Source: Actinoplanes sp. SE50/110
GTDB lineage: Bacteria > Actinomycetota > Actinomycetes > Mycobacteriales > Micromonosporaceae
DNA length: 64,000 nt
Direction: 5' to 3'
NCBI RefSeq assembly: GCF_900119315.1
Contig: NZ_LT827010.1
Location: 3,195,001 to 3,259,000 of the forward strand
The notes under the pieces were generated by a model. It was not told the origin of the DNA. It did not search any database and saw only the letters and a list, made by a program, of their open reading frames with translations. Below are positions 50,482 to 59,470 of the stretch, one piece after another (within the stretch, counting starts at the first letter, position 1; each line of letters begins with the position of its first letter). The position numbers and the translations under genes were made by a program.

Positions 50482-50949
50482 ATGAAGGCTGTGGATGTCA
50501 TCGTGCAGCGAGTCCGGACCACCTGGAGCAAGCAGTCCCGCGGCAACCCGGGCGCGGCGCTGCGCAGCGCCGTCCCCGAGGCGTTCCCGCTGCCGGCGGC
50601 CGGCGCGCCGCTCTTCCATGACATCACCGTCGCCGAGGACGAGGATTTCGTCCCCCGCGAGGCGATCCTCCCGCAGCCCCCGGCCGCCGCGTTCGGTCTG
50701 CGCCTGGTCGGCAACGCCCTGCGCGTCCAGCTGCCGAACGGCCACGGCGCTCCGGCACGCGCCCCGCGCCCGGTGCTGACCCTGCGCCGCGGCGACTGGC
50801 TGCGCTGGCACCTGAACAACCGGCACGCCGAGCAGACCGGCTGGTATTACAGCCAGACCACGGTCAGCATCGCCTTCGGCCCCACCGCCCCGGACACCTT
50901 CCTCGGCGCCCCGCCGCACACCATCGACGAGCGCGCCCGCCTCCGCTGA
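50482..50949 (+). CDS. hypothetical protein
   Basis: 155 residues from the ATG at 50482 (GTG 50443 in frame would add 13). No family recognised. It has a segment rich in acidic residues (HDITVAEDEDFVPREAILPQ) and a conserved-looking LTLRRGDWLRWHLNNRHAEQTGWYYSQTTVSIAFG, with several Trp and Tyr. No signal peptide or membrane helix. The start is uncertain: no ribosome site or leaderless box is clear. Confidence 0.5.
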   Translation: MKAVDVIVQRVRTTWSKQSRGNPGAALRSAVPEAFPLPAAGAPLFHDITVAEDEDFVPREAILPQPPAAAFGLRLVGNALRVQLPNGHGAPARAPRPVLTLRRGDWLRWHLNNRHAEQTGWYYSQTTVSIAFGPTAPDTFLGAPPHTIDERARLR

Positions 50950-51029
50950 CGATCGGCCCGCCGCACGCCACGCGGTGGGGCGCCGCGTCCGGCTCCTCGA
51001 GGGTGAGGCCGTGCCGGGCGCGGACAGGC

Positions 51030-52793
51030 TCAGCCCTTCAGCTGCTGGATCTTGTCCTTGAACAGGGTCGTCGCGATCGACGACTTGTGCGGCTGGCCCT
51101 TGAGCCACGCGGTGGCGAACTTCTTGGCCTGGTCGTAGGTGACTTTCCCGGGCAGCGGCGGCTCGTCCGGGTTGACCGCCACGTCGAGCAGCGCCGGGCC
51201 GGGATACGCCAGGGCCTCCCGCAGCGCGCCCGGAAGGTCGCCGGGCTTGGTGACGCGCACGCCGTGACCGCCGCTGCCCGACGCCCACCCGGCGAAGTCC
51301 GGCAGCGGTTCGCCGAAGCGGACGCCGTGCTCGGGGTAGCCGAGCACCATCTGCTCCCAGAGGATCTGGCCCAGCGCGTTGTTGTTGTTGATCACCACTT
51401 TGACCGGCAACCGGTACCGGACCGCGGTGTGGAACTCGGCCATCAGCATCGCGAACCCGCCGTCACCGACGTACGCGATCACCTGCCGGCCGGGGAACGC
51501 GTGCTGGATCCCGATCGCGTACGGCAGCCCCGGCGCCATCGTCGCGAGCGTTCCGGACAGGTAGAACTCCCGGTTGCCGCGGATCTGCCAGTGCCGGGCC
51601 GCCCACGTGGCGACGGTGCCCGAGTCGCAGGTCAGCACCGCGTCGTCGGCCGCGTGCCGGTCCAGCAGGTGGGCCAGGTACTGCGGGGCGATCGGGTCGC
51701 GGTCGGGCGCCTCCAGGGCCGCCATCGCGTGCTGCCAGTCCGCGTACCTCTCCCGGTAGCCGCTCAGATGTGTGCCGGTCTTGCGGGTCAGCAGCGGCAG
51801 CAGCGCCCGCAGGGTGGCCCCGACGTCGCCGACCAGCGGTACCTCGGTGGGGATCCGGGTGCCGGCCCGGGCCGGCTCGATGTCGACCTGGACCACCCTC
51901 GCCCTGCCCGGCTCGGGCAGGAACTTGGTGTACGGGAAGTTGGTGCCGAGCATCAGCAGGGTGTCGGCCTCCTCCATCAGCTCCTCGGCCGGTCTGGTGC
52001 CGAGCAGGCCGAGGCCGCCGATCGTGTACGGCGAGTCGTCCGGAACCACCATCTTGCCCATCAGCGACTTGACGATCGGCGCGTCCAGCGCGGCGGCGGC
52101 CTCCTCGACCAGCGCGCCGGCACCCCGGGCGCCGATCCCGGCCAGGATCGCCACCTTCTCGCCGGCGTTCAGGATCTCGGCGGCTCGGCGCAGGTCCTCG
52201 TCGGCCGGCCGGACCGCGGGGGCGAGGTAGATCGGCGACGTCGACGGCGGCCGGACCGGTGCCACCGACTGGTACGGGTCCTGGTGCGCCGGCGCGATCT
52301 GCACGTCGTTCGGCACGGTCAGGTGGGCGACCCCGCGGCGCGCGTACGCGGTCCGGATCGCCACGTCGACGACCGTCGGCAGCTGCGCCGGGTTCATCAC
52401 CACCTGGTTGTACTCGGCCACGTCCTCGTACAGCCGGTCCAGCGCCACCTCCTGCTGGTAGCCGGTGCCCAGCACGCTGCTCTCCTGCAGCCCGGTGATG
52501 GCCAGCACCGGCACGTGGTCCAGCTTCGCGTCGTACAGCCCGTTCGCCAGGTGGATGCCGCCCGGTCCGGAGGTGGCCAGGCACACGCCGATCCGCCCGG
52601 TCGCCTTGGCGTGCGCGACCGCCATGAACGCGGCCGCCTCCTCGTGGTGCACCAGTACGAACCGGACCTTGTCGGCGTGCCGGCGCAGGCCCTCCATGAT
52701 CCCGTTGATGCCGTCGCCCGGGATGCCGTACACGGTGTCGACACCCCAGGCGGCCAGTCGCTCGATCAGAACCTCGGAAGTTATCTCAGCCAC
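51030..52793 (-). CDS. thiamine-pyrophosphate-dependent enzyme, pyruvate oxidase/dehydrogenase (PoxB)-like
   Basis: 587-residue TPP enzyme. N-terminal TPP domain with VYGIPGDGINGI and HHEEAAAFMAVAHAKATG (conserved Glu), the central Rossmann-like FAD-type domain, and the C-terminal domain with YVGDGGFAMLMAEFHTAVRYRLPVKVVINNNN (GDG-x-NN TPP/Mg motif). Overall it matches the PoxB group, which oxidises pyruvate to acetate and CO2 with a quinone acceptor; other TPP enzymes of similar layout cannot be excluded. TAGCAC at -12 to -7 of the GTG is an imperfect leaderless signal. Confidence 0.87.
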   Translation of the reverse strand: MAEITSEVLIERLAAWGVDTVYGIPGDGINGIMEGLRRHADKVRFVLVHHEEAAAFMAVAHAKATGRIGVCLATSGPGGIHLANGLYDAKLDHVPVLAITGLQESSVLGTGYQQEVALDRLYEDVAEYNQVVMNPAQLPTVVDVAIRTAYARRGVAHLTVPNDVQIAPAHQDPYQSVAPVRPPSTSPIYLAPAVRPADEDLRRAAEILNAGEKVAILAGIGARGAGALVEEAAAALDAPIVKSLMGKMVVPDDSPYTIGGLGLLGTRPAEELMEEADTLLMLGTNFPYTKFLPEPGRARVVQVDIEPARAGTRIPTEVPLVGDVGATLRALLPLLTRKTGTHLSGYRERYADWQHAMAALEAPDRDPIAPQYLAHLLDRHAADDAVLTCDSGTVATWAARHWQIRGNREFYLSGTLATMAPGLPYAIGIQHAFPGRQVIAYVGDGGFAMLMAEFHTAVRYRLPVKVVINNNNALGQILWEQMVLGYPEHGVRFGEPLPDFAGWASGSGGHGVRVTKPGDLPGALREALAYPGPALLDVAVNPDEPPLPGKVTYDQAKKFATAWLKGQPHKSSIATTLFKDKIQQLKG

Positions 52794-52821
52794 TCAGTGG
52801 TGCTACCCGGATGGGGCCGCT

Positions 52822-54582
52822 TCATTCCGCGGCGGGGAAAGCCGCCGGCGCGGTGGACGACGCCTGCGGGTCCGGGGTCAGCACGATCGGCGCCTCGATC
52901 AGGTGCGGGCGCAGCCGGTCGTCGGGAGCCAGCCACGACTCGTGCGGAGCGCCGTCCGGCACCGCGCGCCAGCGCCGGGACACCTTGCGCACCCCGATCG
53001 GATAGATGGTCAGGGTGCCGTCGGCGGCCACGTGGAACCGCAGGAACGACTTCGAGTCCACGATCCCCTGTGCCGAGAACAGCTCGTTCACATTCACGTC
53101 GAAGCGGGCGGCGATCAGCAGATAGACCGCGACCAGTTCGGTGCCGGCCAGCCCGGACACCACGCCGTAGATGACGATCTCGGCGATCAGTGACCACGGC
53201 CACGGCCAGTCGTGCAGCGGCAGCTCCCACCACGCCCAGGTGCCCAGCGCGGCCAGCGCCAGGTGCGCGGCGCCGTGCAGCAGGCCCAGCACCCGGCGCC
53301 GGAACCCGCCGCGGACCGACCTGCTCAGGTGCGCGAACGCGTACGACCCGGCCACCACCAGGGCCATCAGCACGACCAGCGGGGCCAGCGCGAACTTCTG
53401 CAACGGGCTGCCGAAACCGCTCTTGAGGACCCCGCTCGCGGCGAGCAGCATCATGGTGTGCACGGCGCCGATCATGCCGATGAAGCTCGGGTTGTCCTTG
53501 GGCAGACGACCGAAAATGCTTGCCGCGTACGCCTGTGACCGCAACTTCCCCGGGAAACGCGAGCGGAGGCTGTACTTCACGCGCGGCGACGGCGAGGGCA
53601 GGTCGGCCGGCGGCACCTCGATCGTCTCCGGCAGCTGGTGGGTGGGGTACAGGTAGGCGCCGCCACCCCCGCAGGTGATCAGCTCCCGCTCCGCGCCGGA
53701 GTACCGCGCGTAGTGGTGCCAGTCGCCGGAGACCATCAGCCGGATCTTCGCCCCGGTCGGCTCGATCACCGCCCGCACGAAGTAGTCCAGCGACGCGTAC
53801 ACCTCGGGCACGTCGTCGCCCTGCACCCAGGTCGGGCTGGCGGTCGCCACGATCACCCGGGTCTGCGGGCCGAAGTTCGCGGCGACCCGGCTGAAGTAGG
53901 CGAGCTGCGGGTCGTCGATGTAGGTGGAGTCCTGGTCGTCCAGGGCCAGCAGCCACCAGTCGCCGGGCAGCTGGACGGCGAAGTACGACCGGTGCTGCGG
54001 CAGCCGCCACCCGCCGATCCCGGTCCGCCGGGTGCCGGTGAACAGCCGCAGGAACGCGGTCAGCCCGTCGTACCAGTCGTGGTTGCCGGGCAGCGCGTAC
54101 ATGGCCGGACCGGCGCCGTCGCCGGGCGGGGTGCCGGGCATCGCCGCGTGGTACGGCCCGACCAGACGGTCCTCGTACCCCTGCGCGCTCGGGGTCGGAT
54201 ACACCTCGTCACCGCCGAGGATCAGCGCCCGCCCACGCGGCAGGTCGTGCTCGCCGACCTTGAGGCTGGGCTGGGCCAGCAGGTACGCGATCGAGTAGGT
54301 GGCGTGGAAGCCGTCGCCGAGGTCGGCCACGAAGTCGATCCACGCCTCGCCGTCCGGCCCGGCCTCGCGGTGCACGTCGTTCGGGAACGACGCCTGCAGC
54401 TCCCGCTTGTCCAGGTAGCCGCCCTGGATGCCGGCCAGTGCCACCCGCAGCCCGGTGCCGGCCAACTGCACGGGGGACAGCCAGGCGACCGGTTTCGCCG
54501 GGGTGAAGCCGAGCTCCTGCGGCGTGAAGGCGGCCGGCCGCCGGGCCGGTGCCGACATCGCCTGTTCGGGTCCGTGGGTCAT
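52822..54582 (-). CDS. membrane-bound metallophosphoesterase
   Basis: 586 residues. The calcineurin-like metallophosphoesterase blocks are ADLGDGFHAT, GGDEVYPTPS, YALPGNHDWYDGL (metal ligands), VSGDWHHYARY and the later GGGGAYLYP. The C-terminal third holds about four membrane helices (TMMLLAASGVL, ALAPLVVLMALVVAGSYAF, HLALAALGTWAWW, LIAEIVIYGVVSGLAG) and ends in a soluble tail with a beta-rich segment. GGGAGG precedes the ATG. The layout, with the catalytic domain first and membrane anchor after, is unusual. It is divergent from the Vps62-like gene 106 bases away, suggesting shared function. Confidence 0.82.
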   Translation of the reverse strand: MTHGPEQAMSAPARRPAAFTPQELGFTPAKPVAWLSPVQLAGTGLRVALAGIQGGYLDKRELQASFPNDVHREAGPDGEAWIDFVADLGDGFHATYSIAYLLAQPSLKVGEHDLPRGRALILGGDEVYPTPSAQGYEDRLVGPYHAAMPGTPPGDGAGPAMYALPGNHDWYDGLTAFLRLFTGTRRTGIGGWRLPQHRSYFAVQLPGDWWLLALDDQDSTYIDDPQLAYFSRVAANFGPQTRVIVATASPTWVQGDDVPEVYASLDYFVRAVIEPTGAKIRLMVSGDWHHYARYSGAERELITCGGGGAYLYPTHQLPETIEVPPADLPSPSPRVKYSLRSRFPGKLRSQAYAASIFGRLPKDNPSFIGMIGAVHTMMLLAASGVLKSGFGSPLQKFALAPLVVLMALVVAGSYAFAHLSRSVRGGFRRRVLGLLHGAAHLALAALGTWAWWELPLHDWPWPWSLIAEIVIYGVVSGLAGTELVAVYLLIAARFDVNVNELFSAQGIVDSKSFLRFHVAADGTLTIYPIGVRKVSRRWRAVPDGAPHESWLAPDDRLRPHLIEAPIVLTPDPQASSTAPAAFPAAE

Positions 54583-54688
54583 CAGTGTCCTCCCCTGGGG
54601 TGCTGGGAAAGGAGTACCAGAACGCGAATCCCGGTCGCGCGGGAGGCCTTATACGCTGGGCGGGGCGCCGCGGAAGGGACCAGCTGAG

Positions 54689-56443
54689 TTGGGCATCGAG
54701 GACGATCTGTTCCTGCTGCGAGCCTACGAGCCGGTGGTCCGGTTCACCGAGGGGGAGTGGTTCTTCCCGGTCTCGGTCGACAGGTACGTGAGCCGCGCCG
54801 GCCTGTGGCGGGCCGAGCCCGGCGCCAGTCCGGTGCAGGTGGCCCGGCCCGGCGAGCTCACCCTGGACCGGCTGGCCACGGCCGGCGGCGCCGAGCAGGG
54901 CCTGCGGTATTCGCTGTCCGGGATCGGCGGGGACACCACCCACCACGCGCACATCCCGCTGCGGGAACGCCCGCCGCACCTGGCCCGGGCCAGCCGGCTC
55001 GCCCAGGTCGGCCTGACCGCCCGGCTGGTCGACGCGATGAACCGGTTCTCGCTGCTGTTCCGCGGCAGCGTCCCGGGCGGCAGCGCCGCGCACTCGTTCC
55101 TGCTGCAGCGCGACCACCTGGAGCCGCACCGCCCCACCTACTACGGCCGGGTGTTCCGCGAGGAGCCGTGGATCGTCCTGCAGTACTGGTTCTTCTACTC
55201 GTTCAACAACTGGCGCTCGGCGTTCGGCGGGGTCAACGAGCACGAGGGCGACTGGGAGCAGGTCACCGTCTATCTCGACGGCACCGGGGTGATCGACCAG
55301 GACGGTCTGCCGCCGGCCCGCTGGGTGGTGTTCTCCGCGCACGACGAGGTCGGCGACGACCTGCGCCGGCGCTGGGACGACCCGGACCTGGCCGTCGCCG
55401 AGGACCGGCACCCGGTGGTGTTCAGCGGGGCCGGCTCGCACTCCGGCGCCTACCTGCCCGGCGATTACCTGATCACGGTCCGCCCGCCGAAGCTGCGCGG
55501 CCTGGTCCGGGCGCTGCGCTGGTCGGCGCGGCTGCTCGCGCCGTGGTCCGGGGAGGACCGGCAGACGCTCGGCATCCCGTACGTCGACTATGCCCGCGGC
55601 GACGGCCGGGCGATCGGACCCGGGCACGACGAGGGCTGGCACCCGGTCCTGATCGGCGACGACACCCCGTGGGTGCGTGACTTCCGCGGCCTGTGGGGCC
55701 GCGACACCCGGGACCGGCTCGGCGGCGAACGCGGCCCGGCCGGCCCGCGCTATTCCCGCGACGGCACCGTGCGGCAGGCGTGGGCCGATCCGGTCGGCTG
55801 GGCCGGCCTGTCCAAGGTCGTCCCGAACCAGGCCGCGGAGCGGCAGCTGGCCGAGATCCGCGCCCGGCGCAACGACGAGCGCCTGGACACCCTGGACCGG
55901 GAGATCGACGCGCTGCGGCACGACCTCGCGGTGTCCGCGGCGGGCCTGCCGGCCGGCGCTCCCGAGGTCCGCGCCCTCGCCGCCGACGAGCAGCGGCTGC
56001 TCGCCCTGCGGATGGAACGCACCCGGCTGGCCGACGAGCAGAGCCGGATGGCGACCGTCTGGCCGGTCGTCGAGGACCCGCACGCGCACCTGCTGCACCG
56101 CCGCCTGCCGATGGAGACCGCCACCGGACTGCTGGGCCGGGCCCGCTCCTGGTGGGCGGTGCTGAGCACGCCGCTGATCCTGTGGGCGCTGGGCGCGGTG
56201 GTCTCGCCGCTGCCGATCGCCGGCAAACAGACCGCGCTGATCCTGCTGCTCACCCTGCTCACCGTCGAGGGCCTGGTCCGGCAGAAGTTCTGGGCGGTGC
56301 TGCTGCGCCTGCTGCTGGCCTTCGTCGCGTTGCTGCTGCTGGCCCTGCTCTGGCTGGACGGCCGTTACCTGGTGAACTTCGCGTTCTTCGCGGCCGCCCT
56401 GCTGGTCCTGCTGGTCAACATCCGGGAAGCCTGGCGCCGCTGA
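54689..56443 (+). CDS. Vps62-like protein with C-terminal membrane helices
   Basis: 584 residues from the TTG at 54689 (GGAAGGG upstream). The N-terminal and middle parts resemble the Vps62/DUF946 family: LQYWFFYSFNNWRSAFGGVNEHEGDWEQVTVYL and VFSGAGSHSGAYLPGDY are its hallmark blocks. A helical segment (AERQLAEIRARRNDERLDTLDREIDALRHDL) leads to four C-terminal helices. The biochemical role is not known. It is divergent from the metallophosphoesterase, and a TATACGCT box at 54650 lies between them. A lipid- or envelope-related job is a guess from the shared membrane anchoring. Confidence 0.78.
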   Translation: MGIEDDLFLLRAYEPVVRFTEGEWFFPVSVDRYVSRAGLWRAEPGASPVQVARPGELTLDRLATAGGAEQGLRYSLSGIGGDTTHHAHIPLRERPPHLARASRLAQVGLTARLVDAMNRFSLLFRGSVPGGSAAHSFLLQRDHLEPHRPTYYGRVFREEPWIVLQYWFFYSFNNWRSAFGGVNEHEGDWEQVTVYLDGTGVIDQDGLPPARWVVFSAHDEVGDDLRRRWDDPDLAVAEDRHPVVFSGAGSHSGAYLPGDYLITVRPPKLRGLVRALRWSARLLAPWSGEDRQTLGIPYVDYARGDGRAIGPGHDEGWHPVLIGDDTPWVRDFRGLWGRDTRDRLGGERGPAGPRYSRDGTVRQAWADPVGWAGLSKVVPNQAAERQLAEIRARRNDERLDTLDREIDALRHDLAVSAAGLPAGAPEVRALAADEQRLLALRMERTRLADEQSRMATVWPVVEDPHAHLLHRRLPMETATGLLGRARSWWAVLSTPLILWALGAVVSPLPIAGKQTALILLLTLLTVEGLVRQKFWAVLLRLLLAFVALLLLALLWLDGRYLVNFAFFAAALLVLLVNIREAWRR

Positions 56444-56459
56444 TCCGGGGCCGGGCGGC

Positions 56460-58478
56460 TCACCGCGCGCGGGTGCGCAGGCGGCTCGGATACACCAGGG
56501 TGCGCCAGCGGCGGAGCCGGAAACGGGCCGGCCGGGCGCACCGCCAGGCCTGGGCCGCCTCGGCCGCGGTGCACGGCTGGGTGCCGTACAACGCCTTGTC
56601 GGCCAGCGCGGCCAGGGTGGCCAGCGCCCGGTTGTCCCGGCCGCCGGCGGCGGCGAGCGCGGCACTGACGTCGAACGGTGTCATCGTGCGGATCCGGGCC
56701 GGCGCGAGCGCGCCGTGGGCCGCCTCGTCCAGCACGTCGTGCCAGGCCCGGGCGATCCGGTCGGCGGGCGGTCCGCCGCGGCGCCGCCAGGCCCGGCGCA
56801 GCACCGGCAGCACGAGGGTGACGGCGAGGTATCCGCCGACCGTCACCGCCGCGGCCAGCAGCAGGGTCACGGTCCGCCGGGCCGGTGCGGGAGCCGGCTC
56901 GGCCACCGGCGGCGGGGTCTGCGTCGGGACGTCCCGGGTGACCTCGTCCGGTGGGGCGCCCGCCGGTGGCGGCACCGTGTCACCGGGCCGGACGGCGGGC
57001 GGGGTGGGCTGGTAGTCGACCCAGCCGGGCCCGGCGTAGCGGAGCTGGGCCCAGACCAGGGCGTCCGCCCCGTACACGGCCCCGGGGGTGTGCGGCTGGA
57101 AGCCGACCACCAGCCGCGAGGGAATGCCGAGTTCCCGCATGAGCAGGGCGAACGCGGTGGCGAACTGGACCGTGGTGCCGATGCCGCGCGGCCCGAGCAG
57201 CCGGACCACCGAGCCGGTGCCGGCGGTCGCGGCGGCGCCGGTGACATTGCGGCGATGGGTGCTCAGATACCACTCGACCGTGCGGGCCCGCGCCGCCGCC
57301 GTCATGCCCGGCTGGAGCGGGACGGACCGCAGGAAGGTCCGCAGGGCGGTGCGGATCTCGGCGGGCACCGCCGTCTCCGCGGCGTCGCCGGCCGCGGCCG
57401 GGGCGACGATCGGCTCGGCGGGTGCGGTGTGCGGCACCGAGCCGATGTCGTAGGCGGCGCCGGTGGCCGGCCGGCGGTCGGTGAGCAGCACGCCGTCGAC
57501 CGGGTCGACCGCGGTGACCGGCTCGGTCACCCGGGCCGGCCGGTCCGCGGCCGGCAGGTACGGTCCGGTCAGCGCGCCCAGCACCACGTGCTGCCGGACG
57601 CCCGGCTCCGGGCCGCCCGCCGGATAGGGCGGCACGCCCAGGCCCGCCGGTACGAAGGCGGCCCCGGACGACCAGCTCACACCGTCGTAGGTGTCCAGCA
57701 CCGCCAGCCGCCACCGGGACACCGGATCGCCGGTGGCGGTGAACAGCGGAAGCGTCGGTGTGGACAGCCAGCCGGCCACCTGGTCCAGCAGGTCGGCGCT
57801 CCGGTTGGCCCGCTGCGGCGCGACGAAGTACCGCCGCGGATCGGCCGTGCCGGCGTCCGGCGTCGCGGGCAGCCGGACCAGGGCGGCGGCCGCGATGAGG
57901 AGCACCACGGCCGCGGCCGGCAGCGTCCGGGCCGCGGCCGGCCGCAGGAGCAGCACGAGCACCGCCACGATGCCGATCGCCAACGGGACGGTCTGCCGGG
58001 TCGAGATCCCCGCGGCGACGATGCCGCACCCGGCTACCGCCAGCGCCGGGATCAGTGCCTCCAGCCCGCCGGTGCGGCGGCGGGCGAGGGTGGCACCGGC
58101 CGCCGCGGCTGCGGCGGCCAGCACGGTGGGCACGACCGCGTACCGCTCGGGCAGCGGCAGCGTGACCCGGAGCGTTTCGCTCAGGCCGCCGGCCAGCACG
58201 TCGCCGAGCGCCCGCGTGCGGCGCGGCGCCGCACCGGCCGCCACGGCGGCGAGCATCCCGCAGCCGAGCGCCAGCAGGATCGCCACCGGCGCCCGGAGCG
58301 CCGCCCGGCGGGGCCGGCCGTACGGTGTGAGCAGTCCGGTGAGTACGGCGGCCGCGGTGACGGCGGACGGGACGTGCCCGCCGGCGAACGCCGGGGCGAA
58401 GGTGAGCCCGGCGGCGGTCGCCGCGGCACCGGCGGCGAGCCGGTCCACCAGCGCCCCGATCCGCTCACGGGTGGTCAT
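56460..58478 (-). CDS. transglutaminase-like membrane protein (TgpA/DUF3488 family)
   Basis: 672 residues from the ATG at 58478, which overlaps the stop of the DUF58 gene (ATGA). Five to six N-terminal helices (to about residue 205), then an extracytoplasmic transglutaminase-like domain: GIGTTVQFATAFALLMRELGIPSRLVVGF carries the position of the usual Cys, here replaced (FATAFA), and the His/Asp follow in ALVWAQLRYAGPGWVDYQPTP. A further helix (VTLLLAAAVTVGGYLAV) and a cytoplasmic DUF4129-like tail end the protein. In TgpA systems the domain acts on cell-envelope proteins; the missing Cys suggests a non-catalytic form. Confidence 0.83.
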   Translation of the reverse strand: MTTRERIGALVDRLAAGAAATAAGLTFAPAFAGGHVPSAVTAAAVLTGLLTPYGRPRRAALRAPVAILLALGCGMLAAVAAGAAPRRTRALGDVLAGGLSETLRVTLPLPERYAVVPTVLAAAAAAAGATLARRRTGGLEALIPALAVAGCGIVAAGISTRQTVPLAIGIVAVLVLLLRPAAARTLPAAAVVLLIAAAALVRLPATPDAGTADPRRYFVAPQRANRSADLLDQVAGWLSTPTLPLFTATGDPVSRWRLAVLDTYDGVSWSSGAAFVPAGLGVPPYPAGGPEPGVRQHVVLGALTGPYLPAADRPARVTEPVTAVDPVDGVLLTDRRPATGAAYDIGSVPHTAPAEPIVAPAAAGDAAETAVPAEIRTALRTFLRSVPLQPGMTAAARARTVEWYLSTHRRNVTGAAATAGTGSVVRLLGPRGIGTTVQFATAFALLMRELGIPSRLVVGFQPHTPGAVYGADALVWAQLRYAGPGWVDYQPTPPAVRPGDTVPPPAGAPPDEVTRDVPTQTPPPVAEPAPAPARRTVTLLLAAAVTVGGYLAVTLVLPVLRRAWRRRGGPPADRIARAWHDVLDEAAHGALAPARIRTMTPFDVSAALAAAGGRDNRALATLAALADKALYGTQPCTAAEAAQAWRCARPARFRLRRWRTLVYPSRLRTRAR

Positions 58479-59470
58479 CGGCGCAGCCATCGGCGCCACT
58501 GCAGCGGCGCCCGGCCGTCGGCCGCCACGAGGATCAGGTCGTCCTGCGCGAACAGCGGCTGCAGGGCGGCTCGGCGCCCCGGGTCCGGCGTGACGACGAC
58601 GGTCGTCCCGGCCCGGGCCGCCGGGCGCAGCACCCGGGCGTCGGTGGTCGGCTGGACGGCCAGCAGCTGTGCGTCGGCCTCGGCACCGGCCGGCCAGACG
58701 CGTCCGGAGGTGGACAGGGCGAGGCTCGCGCCCGCGCGGCAGAACGAGAAGGCGAGGTCGACGGCATCCTCGAAACCGCCGGCCTGCCCGGCCGGCGCGT
58801 GGTGGTCGAGGACGACGACCAGGCTGTCGGTCAGCGTGGGCGCGAACTGGCGGGAATAGAGCCGGTCGTCGCCGGCGCGGGCCGACGCGGCCCAGTCGAT
58901 GTGCCGGACGTCGTCCCCGGGTTCGTATTCCCGCAGGCCGGCGAACGCGACGCCGGGACCCCACAGGCTCGCGGCCCGGCCGTCCTCCTGCCGGTCGACG
59001 AAGGGCGGCGCGGCCTCCAGTGGCAGCAGCCGAGGCATCACGGTGACGTGGACCGCCTCGCTGGTGAACGGCAGCTGCCGCCGCCACAACGCGAACGGAT
59101 CGTGCACGGTGACCGCCTCGGCGACGATGAGGAGACGGCCCCGGGGCAGCGGCGGACTGGTCCATTGCCGCGGGGAGCGGCCGATCGGCAGATCCACCCG
59201 CTCGCCCGGGGGGTCGATGCGCAGCCGGACGAGCGCGCGCCGGTCGGCGGCGACCGAGACGATGATCCGGTCGCCGCGCTCGGCCCGTGTCACCGCGCAG
59301 CCCAGCTCCACCCGGGCGCCCCCGCCGGCGGTCAGTCGGAGCAGCACACCGGCCGCGAGCAGGACCGCGGCGAGCAGGGCGACGACGAGGGCGGCGGGGT
59401 AGCCGAGCAGGAGCCAGCCGGCCGTCCCGGCGGCGCCGCCCACGGCGACCAGCACACCGTTCGGGGTCAT
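58475..59470 (-). CDS. DUF58 domain protein
   Basis: 331 residues. Two N-terminal helices (LVAVGGAAGTAGWLLLGYPAALVVALLAAVLLAAGVL), then a vWA-related DUF58 domain with the signature FAGLREYEPGDDVRHIDWAASARAGD and a MIDAS-like VVVLDHHAP. The standard middle gene of MoxR-DUF58-transglutaminase operons; it overlaps both neighbours by four bases (ATGA). It probably couples the MoxR ATPase to the membrane protein. Confidence 0.9.
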   Translation of the reverse strand: MTPNGVLVAVGGAAGTAGWLLLGYPAALVVALLAAVLLAAGVLLRLTAGGGARVELGCAVTRAERGDRIIVSVAADRRALVRLRIDPPGERVDLPIGRSPRQWTSPPLPRGRLLIVAEAVTVHDPFALWRRQLPFTSEAVHVTVMPRLLPLEAAPPFVDRQEDGRAASLWGPGVAFAGLREYEPGDDVRHIDWAASARAGDDRLYSRQFAPTLTDSLVVVLDHHAPAGQAGGFEDAVDLAFSFCRAGASLALSTSGRVWPAGAEADAQLLAVQPTTDARVLRPAARAGTTVVVTPDPGRRAALQPLFAQDDLILVAADGRAPLQWRRWLRR

